A stretch of DNA of 64,000 nt, taken from positions 124,001 to 188,000 of the forward strand of contig PKQS01000007.1 of assembly GCA_017577945.1 (NCBI GenBank), written 5' to 3'. Source of the stretch: Bacillota bacterium (lineage in GTDB: Bacteria; Bacillota; Limnochordia; Limnochordales; ZCTH02-B6). The translations under genes and the position numbers were made by a program. The notes under the pieces were generated by a model, which was not told the origin of the DNA, searched no databases, and was given only the letters and a program-made list of their open reading frames with translations. Position 1 is the stretch's first letter. Every line of letters begins with the position of its first letter. Shown here one piece after another: positions 8,506 through 17,282 of the stretch.

Positions 8506-9516
8506 ATGTGGCGCGGGCTGAGGCTGCTGGCCATCGCGTCGTTGCTGGCGGCGGCCGCGGCGGCGACCGCGTTCGCCGCGCCGCTGGCCGTCGTCCGCTT
8601 GCCCGCGCACGCGGCCGTGACGGGTCCCGACATTTTGCTCGGCGAGATCGCCGTCATCGAGTCGGACGACGAAGAACTGGCGCAAAAGCTGGCGCAGCTG
8701 TCGGTGGGACGAGCCGCCATCCCCGGCCAGAGCCGGGAGGTGACGGTGGCGACGGTCCGCGTGCGCATGCGGCAGCAGTCGCTGCCGGAAAAGCAAATCG
8801 TCATCGAGTCGGAGACGGGCGCGGTGGCGGTCGCGACGCGGTCGCGCACGGTGGCGGGGGCCGCGCTGGCGGCGGTCGCGGAGGCGGCCGTTTTGGCCAA
8901 CGGCGTGCCGGCGGGGGCCGGCGTCGATCCCGCCTGGGCGCAGGCCGACATCGTGCTGACGTGTAGCGACCCCGGGCCGGTGACGGTGGCCGACGGCGAG
9001 CTGGAGCTGGCGGCGTCGCGCCTCATCGGCTCGCCTCCGGGGCCGGTGGTGGTCTCGGTGGATGTGCTGGTGAACGGCGCCTTGAGCCGCACCGTCATGC
9101 TGCGCTGCGACACGGCGGTGGCCTTGGACGTGCTGGTGACGACGGCTATGGTGCAGCGGCATGAGGCGTTGGGCGCAGGCAACGTGGCCGTGGAGCGGCG
9201 CGAGTTCACGATTCTGCCCCGGCAGCTGCTGACGCCGGAGGCGCTGTTCGGCGACGGCGCGGCCGGCCTGCGGGCGACGCGCTCGCTGCCGGCGGGCACG
9301 GTGTTGACGCAGGCCATGGTGGAAACGATGCCGGTGGTGTTGAAAGGCGCCCCGGTGCAAATCGTGGCGGAAGGCGCGAACTTTTTCATCGCCGCGCCGG
9401 GCGTGGCGCTGGAGGACGGCCGCCCGGGCGACATCATCCAAGTGCGCAACGAAACGTCGGGGCAGATCATCCGGGCGCGGGTAGCCGCGGCCGATCGGGT
9501 GGAAGTGGTGTTCTGA
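8506..9516 (+). CDS. flgA: Flagellar P-ring assembly chaperone FlgA
   Basis: Periplasmic chaperone that helps FlgI polymerise around the rod. It carries a signal peptide (about residues 1-24, cut after FAA) and, in the C-terminal third, the SAF/FlgA domain (RATRSLPAGTVLTQAMVET, then GEANFF-type strands and the closing QIIRARVAAADRVEVVF). At 336 residues it is longer than E. coli FlgA (219); the extra length is N-terminal. It starts 15 bases after flgG behind GGCGGGA. Confidence 0.85.
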   Translation: MWRGLRLLAIASLLAAAAAATAFAAPLAVVRLPAHAAVTGPDILLGEIAVIESDDEELAQKLAQLSVGRAAIPGQSREVTVATVRVRMRQQSLPEKQIVIESETGAVAVATRSRTVAGAALAAVAEAAVLANGVPAGAGVDPAWAQADIVLTCSDPGPVTVADGELELAASRLIGSPPGPVVVSVDVLVNGALSRTVMLRCDTAVALDVLVTTAMVQRHEALGAGNVAVERREFTILPRQLLTPEALFGDGAAGLRATRSLPAGTVLTQAMVETMPVVLKGAPVQIVAEGANFFIAAPGVALEDGRPGDIIQVRNETSGQIIRARVAAADRVEVVF

Positions 9517-9536
9517 AAGGGGAAGGAGTGGCGGCG

Positions 9537-10136
9537 ATGCGAAGCTGGGTACGGCGTGCGGCATGTCTCGCGGTGCTGCTGGCCCTGGGGGCGGGGCTGG
9601 CGCTGCCGGCGGCGGCCAACGGCGGTTCGCTGTGGCGCGACGGCGACAGCCTGTTCAGCGACCGCAAGGCGCGCCGGGTCGGCGATTTGGTGACGATCAT
9701 CATCGTGGAGCGGGCCCAGGCGACCCAAACGGCCTCGACGCAAACCGGCAGGGAAGGGGCGCTACAGGTGGGCCCCATTTCGCTGGCGGACCTGTTGCCG
9801 GTCATTCCGCCCATCAGCGGCAGCGCGAGCGACAAGAGCAACAGCTCGGGCAGCACCACCCGGGGCGGGTCCGTCAACGCCCGCATGACGGCCAAGGTGG
9901 TGGAAGTGCTGCCCAACGGCAACCTGGTCATCGAGGGGCGGCAGACCATCGTCATCAACGGCGAGGAGCAAGTGATCGTCGTCAGCGGCATCGTGCGCCC
10001 GCAGGACATCGAGCCGGACAACACGGTGCTTTCCACGTACATCGCGGACGCGACCATCGTCTACAACGGCACCGGCCCCATCGGCGACGCGCAGGAGCCG
10101 GGCCTGTTGACCCGCTTGCTCAACTGGCTATTCTAA
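9537..10136 (+). CDS. flgH: Flagellar L-ring protein FlgH, without a lipobox
   Basis: Outer-membrane bushing of the flagellar rod. Family marks: GSLWRDGDSLFSDRKARRVGD near the mature N terminus and the conserved DLVTIIIVE strand; the C-terminal half carries NGNLVIEGRQ and VVSGIVRPQDI. E. coli FlgH is a lipoprotein. Here the signal peptide ends ALPAAANGG and the only early Cys (RRAAC) precedes the hydrophobic core, so it should be cut by signal peptidase I. I prefer ATG 9537, which has GGAAGGAG at good spacing; the GTG at 9528 overlaps that site. Confidence 0.9.
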   Translation: MRSWVRRAACLAVLLALGAGLALPAAANGGSLWRDGDSLFSDRKARRVGDLVTIIIVERAQATQTASTQTGREGALQVGPISLADLLPVIPPISGSASDKSNSSGSTTRGGSVNARMTAKVVEVLPNGNLVIEGRQTIVINGEEQVIVVSGIVRPQDIEPDNTVLSTYIADATIVYNGTGPIGDAQEPGLLTRLLNWLF

Positions 10137-10182
10137 GCGGCCGCGCACCGGCGAGCGATGCAGCACAAGGGAGGGCGTTGCC

Positions 10183-11316
10183 GTGAAACGGCCCATCGTC
10201 GCATGGATCTTGACCGCACTGCTTCTCTTCGCGCCGGCCGGCGCCGCATTGGCCCAGTCCGCGGCCCAGCAGCCGACGGTGCGCATCAAAGATATCGCCC
10301 GGTTCGACGGCGTGCGCGAAAACCAGCTGTACGGCCTGGGGCTCGTGGTGGGCCTGGAGGGCACGGGCGACGGCCGCAGCAGCCAGGCCAACGTGCAGAT
10401 GGTGGCCAACATGCTGGAGCGGTTCGGCATCACCGTCAACCGCGACGAGCTGCGGCTGCGCAACGTGGCGGCGGTGATGGTGACGGCCGATTTGCCCGCC
10501 TTCGCGCGTCCGGGCGATCGCATCGACGTCACGGTGTCGTCCATCGGCGACGCCCGCAGCCTGCAGGGTGGGTTCCTCCTGCAGACGCCTTTGCAGGGAG
10601 CCGACGGGCAAGTGTACGCGGTGGCGCAAGGCCCGGTGTCCATCGGCGGCTTTAACGTCCGGGCCGGCGGTGCCGCGGTCCAGCAGAACCATACCGTCGT
10701 CGGGATGGTGCCCAACGGCGCCATCGTGGAGCGTTCGGTGCCGACCACGGTGCTGCGGGGCGACATGCTGACCCTCGTCCTGCACCAGCCCGACTTCACC
10801 ACCGCGGCGCGGTTGGCCGCGGCCATCAACAACGTATTCACGCCGGATACGGCCCGCGCCGTGGACCGCGGCGCGGTGGAGGTGCGCGTGCCGGCCGTCT
10901 TCCTTGACAACCCGGTGGAGTTCATGGCGCTGGTGGAGGAAATCGAAGTGACTCCGGACGCGCCGGCTCGGGTCGTGGTCAACGAGCGGACCGGCACCGT
11001 CGTCATCGGCCATCAAGTCCGGATCGCCACGGTGGCCGTCTCCCACGGCGGCTTGACGGTGCGCATCGAAAGCGAGCCGCGTTTCGGCGTCGTTCCGCCC
11101 GCCGGCGAGGACGGACAGCCGATGCCGGTCATCGTCGAGACTACCCGCATCGACGTCAAGCAGGACAGCGGCGCGGTGCTCATCCAGGGCGGCGCCAGCG
11201 TGGAGGACGTGGTGCGGGCGCTGAACGCGATCGGCGCGTCGCCGCGGGACATCATCGCGATTCTGCAGGCCATCAAGGCGGCAGGAGCCCTTTACGGCGA
11301 GCTGGAAATTCTGTAA
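10183..11316 (+). CDS. flgI: Flagellar P-ring protein FlgI
   Basis: 377-residue periplasmic ring protein that binds the rod in the peptidoglycan layer. It has a signal peptide (cut after ALA, about residue 24) and the characteristic VRIKDIARFDGVRENQLYG start, followed by GLGLVVGLEGTGD. The length matches the family (about 365). GTG start behind AAGGGAGGG. With FlgH and FlgA it shows that the flagellum crosses an outer membrane, which one-membrane Bacillota lack. Confidence 0.96.
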   Translation: MKRPIVAWILTALLLFAPAGAALAQSAAQQPTVRIKDIARFDGVRENQLYGLGLVVGLEGTGDGRSSQANVQMVANMLERFGITVNRDELRLRNVAAVMVTADLPAFARPGDRIDVTVSSIGDARSLQGGFLLQTPLQGADGQVYAVAQGPVSIGGFNVRAGGAAVQQNHTVVGMVPNGAIVERSVPTTVLRGDMLTLVLHQPDFTTAARLAAAINNVFTPDTARAVDRGAVEVRVPAVFLDNPVEFMALVEEIEVTPDAPARVVVNERTGTVVIGHQVRIATVAVSHGGLTVRIESEPRFGVVPPAGEDGQPMPVIVETTRIDVKQDSGAVLIQGGASVEDVVRALNAIGASPRDIIAILQAIKAAGALYGELEIL

Positions 11317-11369
11317 ACGGGCTTGCGGCGGCGTGCCGGACACACGCGAGGACAAAGGAGCGGGCTGGC

Positions 11370-11801
11370 ATGGCGAACGCGGTGGGCGGCGTCGGCGGGC
11401 CAGCAGGTTATCGCCCGGCGACGGCGCGCATAACGGGTATACGGACGGACCCCGCCAACTTCGGCGCGGCGCCCGACGCGCCGCCCGTTTCGGCGGGCGA
11501 GGCGGCGCGGCTGAAGTGGGCCGCCCAGCAGCTGGAGGCCGTGTTTATCAACGAGCTGTGGAAGAGCATGCGCCGCACCGTCATGAAGAGCGGCATGTTT
11601 GACGGACCGGCCGTGCGCTTGTTCGAGGAAATGCTGGACGAAGAACGCTCCAAGGCCATGGCGGAGAGCGGCAGCCTTGGCCTCGCGGCGCTGATCTACG
11701 AGCAGCTGTCGGTGCACTTGGCCAACGCGCCGCCGTATGAGCAGGCGGATCAGCCGCGCGGCAGGACATCGCCGGGCGGTATGGAAAATAGCGCGAAATA
11801 A
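11370..11801 (+). CDS. flgJ: FlgJ-type rod-binding protein without muramidase domain
   Basis: 143 residues. The conserved rod-binding domain spans about 40-118, with AAQQLEAVFINELWKSMRRT, then FDGPAVRLFEEMLDEE and LIYEQLS. Two-domain FlgJ proteins carry a C-terminal glucosaminidase that bores through peptidoglycan; it is absent here, so this acts as the rod cap/scaffold and another hydrolase must open the wall. The N-terminal 35 residues and the tail after the domain are low complexity. AAAGGAG precedes the ATG. Last flagellar gene in the window. Confidence 0.88.
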   Translation: MANAVGGVGGPAGYRPATARITGIRTDPANFGAAPDAPPVSAGEAARLKWAAQQLEAVFINELWKSMRRTVMKSGMFDGPAVRLFEEMLDEERSKAMAESGSLGLAALIYEQLSVHLANAPPYEQADQPRGRTSPGGMENSAK

Positions 11802-11840
11802 ACCGGCGCCGCAAATTTTCCCGCCGAGGGGATGACCGCG

Positions 11841-13760
11841 TTGGCTTCGCTCGTCCGCCGTCTGGCCTTGCTGGTTGTGGTGGTGTTCGCCTTGGGCCTG
11901 CCGGCCCAGGCGCAATTTTTTCCGCTGGAGGCCGTCGCACCGGGCCTGAGGGGCACGGGCAAGACGGTCGTGCGCGGGACCGAAATTGAGACGTTCGAGG
12001 TGGAGTTTCTCGGCGTCGTCCGCGATGCCGGCCCCGCCGGCGACTTGATTCTCGTCCGGGTCAGCGGTGACACCATCGAGCGGACGGGCGGCATCGCCGC
12101 CGGCATGAGCGGCAGCCCCGTCTATGTCGGCGACCAGCTGGTGGGCGCCATCAGCTACGGCTACGCCCTGGCCGATCACCGCATCGGTTTCGTCACCCCT
12201 ATCGGCGACATGCTTGATGTTTTGGAGCTCGTGCGGCGCGCTAAGACTAGCGGCGAGGACTCGGAACAGCCGGGCGGGGAAGGCGGCGCGCCCGCGGCGG
12301 CACCCATCGCGGTACAGGTCCCCGTGGTTGACGGCGTGCCCGTGCACGGCGTCGTCCTGGCTGCGAGCGCCGCAGAGGCCCAGGCGCTGGCGGCGGCGGT
12401 TCCCCCCGGCACGCTCGTCTTCACGCCCGTGCGTGCGCCGCTGCTGGCCGCGGGCTTGAGCAGCCGAGCCGCCGCGATGCTGAGTCAGCGGCTGCAGCGC
12501 TTCGATGTGGTACCCCTGCAGGCGGGCGGGGGCACGCTGGAAGGCGTGGCGACCCCGGCGCTGGAGCCGGGCAGCGCGTTCGCCGTCCAGCTCATGCGGG
12601 GCGACGTGAGCCTGGCCTCCATCGGCACCGTGACGTACGTGGACGACGGCCATTTCGTCGGCTTCGGCCATTCCCTGCTGGCTCGGGGCGCCGTCAGCTA
12701 CTTGGTCACCGGCGCCTTCATCCATTACGTGGTGCAGTCGGTGGAGACTCCTTTCAAGATAGGGTCGGTCCTGGCCCCGGCGGGCGCGCTGCTGCAGGAT
12801 CGCGCCGCGGCGGTGGCCGGGCGGCTGGGCGAGACGCCCCGGATGATTCCGGTCTCCGTGTCGGTTCACGATTTGGACCGGGACGCGGAGCGGACGTTTA
12901 CGTTTGAAGTGGCGGCCGACGAGGAGCTCTTGGTGGACTTGGTGGCCGTCGGCGCGCTGTCCGCGCTGGATAGGGGGCTGGACCGGCTGGGCCGGGGCAC
13001 GGCGGAAGTCGTGTTCCAGATCGACGCGCGCGGGCTGCCGCGGCCGTTGGTGCGCGACAACTTGTACTACAGCGATCGCGACATCGCCGCGGTGGCGCTG
13101 CTGGAGCTTATGGAGGCCGTGCAGCTGGTGGTTTCCAACCGCTTCAGCCGGGTGGACGTAGAGCGCATCCAGTTCACGGCCCACGTCGAGCAGCAGCGCC
13201 GGACGGCGCACATCGAGCGCGCGACGCCCAGCAAGACGGAAGTTCGCCCGGGCGAAACGGTGGAGATTGAAGTGCAGCTGCGCCCGTTCCGGGGCGAGGT
13301 GGTGCGGGAGGTGGTCTCGCTGACGGTGCCCGCGGACGCGCTGCCGGGACCCGTAACGGTGGAAGTGCGCGGCGGCGGCTGGGGCTGGCGCCTGCCCAGC
13401 ACGGAGGACGAGGAGCTGATCATTGAGGATCCCGAGGTTACGCTGGGCATCGTGACGGACCTCGAGCGGCTCATCGAGGAGTTCGTGCGGCGGGAGCGCA
13501 ACAACGAGATCGTCGCCGAGTTTTACGGCCGGCGGGCCGACGAGCCGGAGCCGCGGGAACCGGCGGCCAACGGCGAGCGCGGCGAACCCGACGAAGAGGA
13601 GCCTGCCTCGGGCTGGCAACAGCGCTTTGAAGGCGGCGGCTGGGTCGTCTCGACGCGGCCGACGCCGTACGTCATCCTGGGCTCGCAATATTTCGACCTG
13701 ACCATCGTCGCACCCGACGAACCCGAGACGGCGGCGGTTCGCTTCATTCAGGTGCGGTGA
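11841..13760 (+). CDS. Secreted SpoIVB-type (S55) peptidase family protein
   Basis: About 639 residues with a signal peptide (cut after AQA near residue 25). An S55-like serine motif RTGGIAAGMSGSPVYVGDQL is at about 81-100, and a later FVGFGHSLLARGAVSY segment contains a possible catalytic His. SpoIVB itself is shorter, has a PDZ domain, and its His precedes the Ser; here the order is Ser then His and no PDZ is visible. The C-terminal part looks like beta-sandwich domains with an acidic linker. I chose TTG 11841, 9 bases after GAGGGG; ATG 11832 abuts that site. It lies between flgJ and bamA, so a periplasmic or outer-membrane role is likely, but the substrate is unknown. Confidence 0.75.
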   Translation: MASLVRRLALLVVVVFALGLPAQAQFFPLEAVAPGLRGTGKTVVRGTEIETFEVEFLGVVRDAGPAGDLILVRVSGDTIERTGGIAAGMSGSPVYVGDQLVGAISYGYALADHRIGFVTPIGDMLDVLELVRRAKTSGEDSEQPGGEGGAPAAAPIAVQVPVVDGVPVHGVVLAASAAEAQALAAAVPPGTLVFTPVRAPLLAAGLSSRAAAMLSQRLQRFDVVPLQAGGGTLEGVATPALEPGSAFAVQLMRGDVSLASIGTVTYVDDGHFVGFGHSLLARGAVSYLVTGAFIHYVVQSVETPFKIGSVLAPAGALLQDRAAAVAGRLGETPRMIPVSVSVHDLDRDAERTFTFEVAADEELLVDLVAVGALSALDRGLDRLGRGTAEVVFQIDARGLPRPLVRDNLYYSDRDIAAVALLELMEAVQLVVSNRFSRVDVERIQFTAHVEQQRRTAHIERATPSKTEVRPGETVEIEVQLRPFRGEVVREVVSLTVPADALPGPVTVEVRGGGWGWRLPSTEDEELIIEDPEVTLGIVTDLERLIEEFVRRERNNEIVAEFYGRRADEPEPREPAANGERGEPDEEEPASGWQQRFEGGGWVVSTRPTPYVILGSQYFDLTIVAPDEPETAAVRFIQVR

Positions 13761-13822
13761 ACGCCCCGGGGCGCGCGGTTCTGTCAGCCGCTGCCGTCCC
13801 TGACTGCATTTGCACGAACCGT

Positions 13823-13909
13823 CCGGCAGGAGTCAAATATCGGGGCAACGAAGTGTGAAACCGTGTCCACGGGAAGACCCGAGTCCTGCCGGGCTCTTTG
13901 TTTTGTTTT
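13823..13909 (+). ncRNA. Candidate attenuator leader of the bamA operon
   Basis: CCGGCAGGA (13823-13831) pairs perfectly with TCCTGCCGG (13884-13892), enclosing CGGG/CCCG (13841-13844 with 13878-13881) and a small CCGT/ACGG hairpin. The 3' arm also takes part in another hairpin, AGACCCG (13875-13881) with CGGG-TCT (13890-13897, one bulged C), followed by TTGTTTTGTTTT. The first fold would prevent the second, as in a terminator/antiterminator pair. It starts with GCAGGA, shared with the recurring intergenic motif. No ligand class is recognisable. Confidence 0.45.
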
Positions 13910-13930
13910 ATGGAAGGGGTTTTGCGGAGC

Positions 13931-15622
13931 ATGAACATGACTTGGCGGCGCGGGCTTCTGCTGCTGGCGCTGGCGGCCCTGGTCGCGGCCGGCGGGGCGG
14001 CGCCGAAAGCGGCCGCGCAGGAGCAGCTGATCTTGCTGGACGTGCGCATCGTCGGCAACGAGAACGTGCCGACGGAGACGATCCGGGAAGCGATGACGAA
14101 CACGCGGCTGGGCGAGCCGCTGGACGTAGACGCCATCAACGAGGACTTGATGAACATCTACTCCCTCGGCTACTTTTACGACGTCGTGCCCAGCCTCGAG
14201 GAAGTGCCGGGCACGCGCAGCGGCGTGCGGCTCGTCGTTCAGGTGTACGAGCTCCCTGTCGTGCGGGCGCTCTCCATCACCAGCGAAAGCGTGCCGGCAG
14301 ACGTCGTCCGCAGCTGGATGACGACCCGCGAAGGCCGCATCCTCAACTTCCGCGAGTTCGAGCAGGACATGCTGACGGTCCAAGAGCGGGCCGTGGCCGA
14401 GTACGACGTATACGTGCGGCCTGCTTTCGTCAGCCTGGATGAAGAGACGGGCACCGTGACGGTGGAGTTCAAGGCGGCCCGGGTGGGCGAAATCGTCATC
14501 GAGGGCAACGAGAAGACGAAAGAGCACGTCATCGCCCGGGAGATCACGTTCCAGGTCGGTGACATCCTGAACCGGGCGCAGGTGCGCCGCACGCTGCAGC
14601 GGCTCAACCTGCTGGGGTACTTCCAGACGGTGGACGCCCAGTTCTACGAGCTGGACGATCCGGACGCGCTGGGCGTGCGCATTCGCGTCGAGGAGCGCAA
14701 GACCGGCATGGCCTCCTTCGGCGCCGGCTACAGCACCGAGTCCGGCTTCATCGGCTACATTGAAGTGTCGGACGACAATTTCCTGGGCAACGGCCAGAAG
14801 GCCAACTTGCGCTGGGAGTTCGGCAAGGCCCGCAGCATGTATGAGCTGGGCTTCTACGAGCCGTACTTCCTGGGCACCCCCACGTCGCTTGGGTTCAACT
14901 TGTATAACCGGACGCGGACCGTCAAGCAGGGATCGGACAGCGTCGCCGTGCAGATCCATGAGTCGGGCGGCGACCTGACGGTGGGCCGGCCTTTGGGCGA
15001 GTTCACGCGGGGCTTCGTCAGCTACAAGCTGGAAAAGTGGGCTGAGACGGAGGGCGGCACGACCACGGAAGGCAGCACTAGCAGCGTGGCGCTGAGCATC
15101 CGCACGGACACCACCAATCATCTCTTCCGGCCCACGGAAGGCTTCCGCAGCCTGCTGTCGGTGGAGCGGGCCGGGGGCTTTTTGGGCGGCACGACCGAAT
15201 TCACCAAGCTGCAGGCCCAGTACAGCACGTACATCAAAGTCGGCCGCCGGGAGGGCCAGGCCCTCGCGCTGCGCGGCATGTATGGACAAGTGATCGGCGA
15301 GAACTTGCCGTTGCGGGAGAAGTTCCTCATTGGCGGCTCCAACACGGTACGGGGCTACGACTACGGCGAGCTGGCCGGCGACCGGATGCTGGTGTTCAAC
15401 GCGGAGTTCCGCTTCCCCATCGTGGAAGCCGTGCAAGGCGTCGTCTTCGCGGACTTTGGCAACGCGTTCGACGCCGGCGAGCCGGTCAGCCTCAGCGACC
15501 TGAAGGCCGGCTACGGCGTGGGTGTCCGCCTGGACACGCCCCTGGGCATCTTGCGCATCGATTATGCCTTCGGCGAAGAAGGCGGAGGCCGGACGTACTT
15601 CAGCTTCGGGCCCACGTTCTGA
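13931..15622 (+). CDS. bamA: Outer-membrane assembly factor BamA (Omp85 family)
   Basis: Inserts beta-barrel proteins into the outer membrane. 563 residues: signal peptide (about 1-29), three POTRA domains (about 35-115, 116-195 and 196-272) and a 16-strand Omp85 barrel from about 275. The barrel has the lid-locking motif VRGYDYGE near residue 472 and ends in a terminal Phe (FSFGPTF). E. coli BamA has five POTRAs; three is a short form. The ATG at 13931 gives a clean signal peptide; upstream in-frame starts would add a non-signal extension. It heads the bamA-skp-lpxD-lptF-lptD-lptC-lptA run. Confidence 0.95.
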   Translation: MNMTWRRGLLLLALAALVAAGGAAPKAAAQEQLILLDVRIVGNENVPTETIREAMTNTRLGEPLDVDAINEDLMNIYSLGYFYDVVPSLEEVPGTRSGVRLVVQVYELPVVRALSITSESVPADVVRSWMTTREGRILNFREFEQDMLTVQERAVAEYDVYVRPAFVSLDEETGTVTVEFKAARVGEIVIEGNEKTKEHVIAREITFQVGDILNRAQVRRTLQRLNLLGYFQTVDAQFYELDDPDALGVRIRVEERKTGMASFGAGYSTESGFIGYIEVSDDNFLGNGQKANLRWEFGKARSMYELGFYEPYFLGTPTSLGFNLYNRTRTVKQGSDSVAVQIHESGGDLTVGRPLGEFTRGFVSYKLEKWAETEGGTTTEGSTSSVALSIRTDTTNHLFRPTEGFRSLLSVERAGGFLGGTTEFTKLQAQYSTYIKVGRREGQALALRGMYGQVIGENLPLREKFLIGGSNTVRGYDYGELAGDRMLVFNAEFRFPIVEAVQGVVFADFGNAFDAGEPVSLSDLKAGYGVGVRLDTPLGILRIDYAFGEEGGGRTYFSFGPTF

Positions 15623-15668
15623 CCGAGGCTGACAGCGCGCCGCCGGCCCGGGAGAGGATGGGGCCACC

Positions 15669-16160
15669 ATGAAGAAGGAACACGTGCCTGCGCGTTTCGG
15701 CGTGGAACGGAGCAGGTTCCGGACGGTCGCCGCGTTGATGGCGGCCGTTCTCGTCCTTGTGCTCGGCGCGCAGCTGGTCGGCGGGCGTCTTTGGGCCGCG
15801 TCGGAAAGCTCCATCGGCTACGCGGATGTCTCCCGCATCATCGACGAGTACCTGGCGCCGCGGCTCAACGAGCCTTTGGCCCGCGAGACGGCCCGCCTGC
15901 AGGCGGAGTTCGACGAGCGGGCGCAGCACTTGTCGGAACCGGAGCGCCAGGAGCTGTTCTTGCAGTACCAGGCGCTGTTGAATCTCATCAAGCAGGAGAT
16001 GATCGAGGAGTACTTGCCCGCCATCGAGCGCGCCGTGGCCGCCGTGGCGCAGCGGGAGCAGGTCAGCGTAGTGCTGGAGAAGCAGGCGGTGCTCTACGGC
16101 GGCGTCGACTTGACGGACCTGGTGCTGGAGTACTTGCTGAGCGGCGAGGCGGATCAATAG
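15669..16160 (+). CDS. skp: OmpH/Skp-like periplasmic chaperone
   Basis: 163 residues with a hydrophobic N-terminal export segment (about 22-44) and a long alpha-helical middle (about 60-130) that fits the Skp tentacle coiled coil. The start of the mature protein, IGYADVSRIIDEYLAP, resembles the OmpH/Skp strand. Skp holds unfolded outer-membrane proteins in the periplasm. Position right after bamA and before lpxD is the same as in Proteobacteria (bamA-skp-lpxD) and supports the call more than sequence does. Confidence 0.83.
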   Translation: MKKEHVPARFGVERSRFRTVAALMAAVLVLVLGAQLVGGRLWAASESSIGYADVSRIIDEYLAPRLNEPLARETARLQAEFDERAQHLSEPERQELFLQYQALLNLIKQEMIEEYLPAIERAVAAVAQREQVSVVLEKQAVLYGGVDLTDLVLEYLLSGEADQ

Positions 16161-16235
16161 GCCGGAGCCGCCGGCGCGCCGGGTACACCGCCGGGGGCGC
16201 CGGGGCATGACGAGGGCGAACGAGGGGGCGTGGCC

Positions 16236-17282
16236 ATGCCTACGCTGGGCTTTCTCGCGCAGTTGGTCAACGGCGAGCTGCACGGCGACGCCGAGTACGT
16301 GGTGCACGGACCCGCGCCGGTGGACGAGGCCGGGCCGGAGCATATTACGTTCGCCGCCGACGAGCGGGCGCTGGCCCAAGCGCGCGCCGGCGCCGCCGGC
16401 GCCGTCATCGTGTCCAAAGACGCGCCCGACATCGGGCGTCCCGTCATTCGCGTCGACAACCCGCGGCTGGCCTTCGCCGCCGTGCTTGAGTACTTCGCGC
16501 CTTCGGTTCACGCCCCCGCGGGCATCGACGAAACGGCCCGCATCGCACCCGGCGTGGTGCTGGGGCGGGGAACCGTCGTCGGCGCATACGCGGTTATCGG
16601 TCCGGGCACTCGCATCGGCGACGATGTCGTCATTCACCCGGGCGTGTACATCGGCCGCGAAGTCACCATCGGCGACGGGTCGGTGCTGTATCCGCACGTG
16701 GTGGTCCTGGACCGCGTCCAGATCGGCCGGCGGGTTGTCCTGCACCCCGGCGTCGTCATCGGCAGCGACGGGTTCGGGTACGTGCGCGACGGGGCCAGGC
16801 ACCGCAGGATGCCGCACATCGGCACGGTCATCATCGAGGACGACGTGGAGATCGGCGTCAATTCGGCGGTGGCCCGGGCGACGATGGGCGCGACGCGCAT
16901 CGGGCGCGGCAGCAAGCTGGACGGATTCGTGTACGTGGCCCACAACGTCCAGGTGGGTGAAAACGTCATCATCGCCGGCATGTCGGGCATCGCCGGCAGC
17001 GCCGTCTTGGAAGACGACGTGACGCTGGCCGGGCAGACGGGCGTGGCCGGCCACTTGCGCGTCGGGCGCGGCTCGGTGGTGGCGGCGCGCGGGCTGGTGG
17101 CGGGCGACTTGCCGCCGGGTTCCTTCGTCTCCGGCGAGCCGGCGCGGCCCCACGCGGAGAACATGCGGGTGCTGGCGGCGCAGCGGCGGGTGCCGGAGCT
17201 GCTGAAGACGGTGGCCCGCCTGGAGAAGCGGCTGGCCGCGCTGGAAGCCCGGCTGGCCGAAGACGAGGCCGATGACGTTTGA
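16236..17282 (+). CDS. lpxD: UDP-3-O-(3-hydroxyacyl)glucosamine N-acyltransferase LpxD
   Basis: Third step of lipid A synthesis: adds the N-linked acyl chain to UDP-3-O-acylglucosamine. About 348 residues. An N-terminal uridine-binding domain (1-100) is followed by a left-handed beta helix made of hexapeptide repeats (IGPGTRIGDDVVIHPG and many more) and a C-terminal helix. The catalytic His is in DGFVYVAHNVQVGEN. The ATG at 16236 has AGGGGGCG upstream; a GTG two codons earlier is possible. It overlaps the next gene by 4 bases. Confidence 0.96.
   Translation: MPTLGFLAQLVNGELHGDAEYVVHGPAPVDEAGPEHITFAADERALAQARAGAAGAVIVSKDAPDIGRPVIRVDNPRLAFAAVLEYFAPSVHAPAGIDETARIAPGVVLGRGTVVGAYAVIGPGTRIGDDVVIHPGVYIGREVTIGDGSVLYPHVVVLDRVQIGRRVVLHPGVVIGSDGFGYVRDGARHRRMPHIGTVIIEDDVEIGVNSAVARATMGATRIGRGSKLDGFVYVAHNVQVGENVIIAGMSGIAGSAVLEDDVTLAGQTGVAGHLRVGRGSVVAARGLVAGDLPPGSFVSGEPARPHAENMRVLAAQRRVPELLKTVARLEKRLAALEARLAEDEADDV

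Noticed and set aside
7396..13688. Long minus-strand open frames opposite flgG-flgI and the S55 gene (up to about 800 codons)
   Set aside because: Composition is that of reverse-frame shadows of GC-rich genes; the + strand frames encode clear flagellar families.
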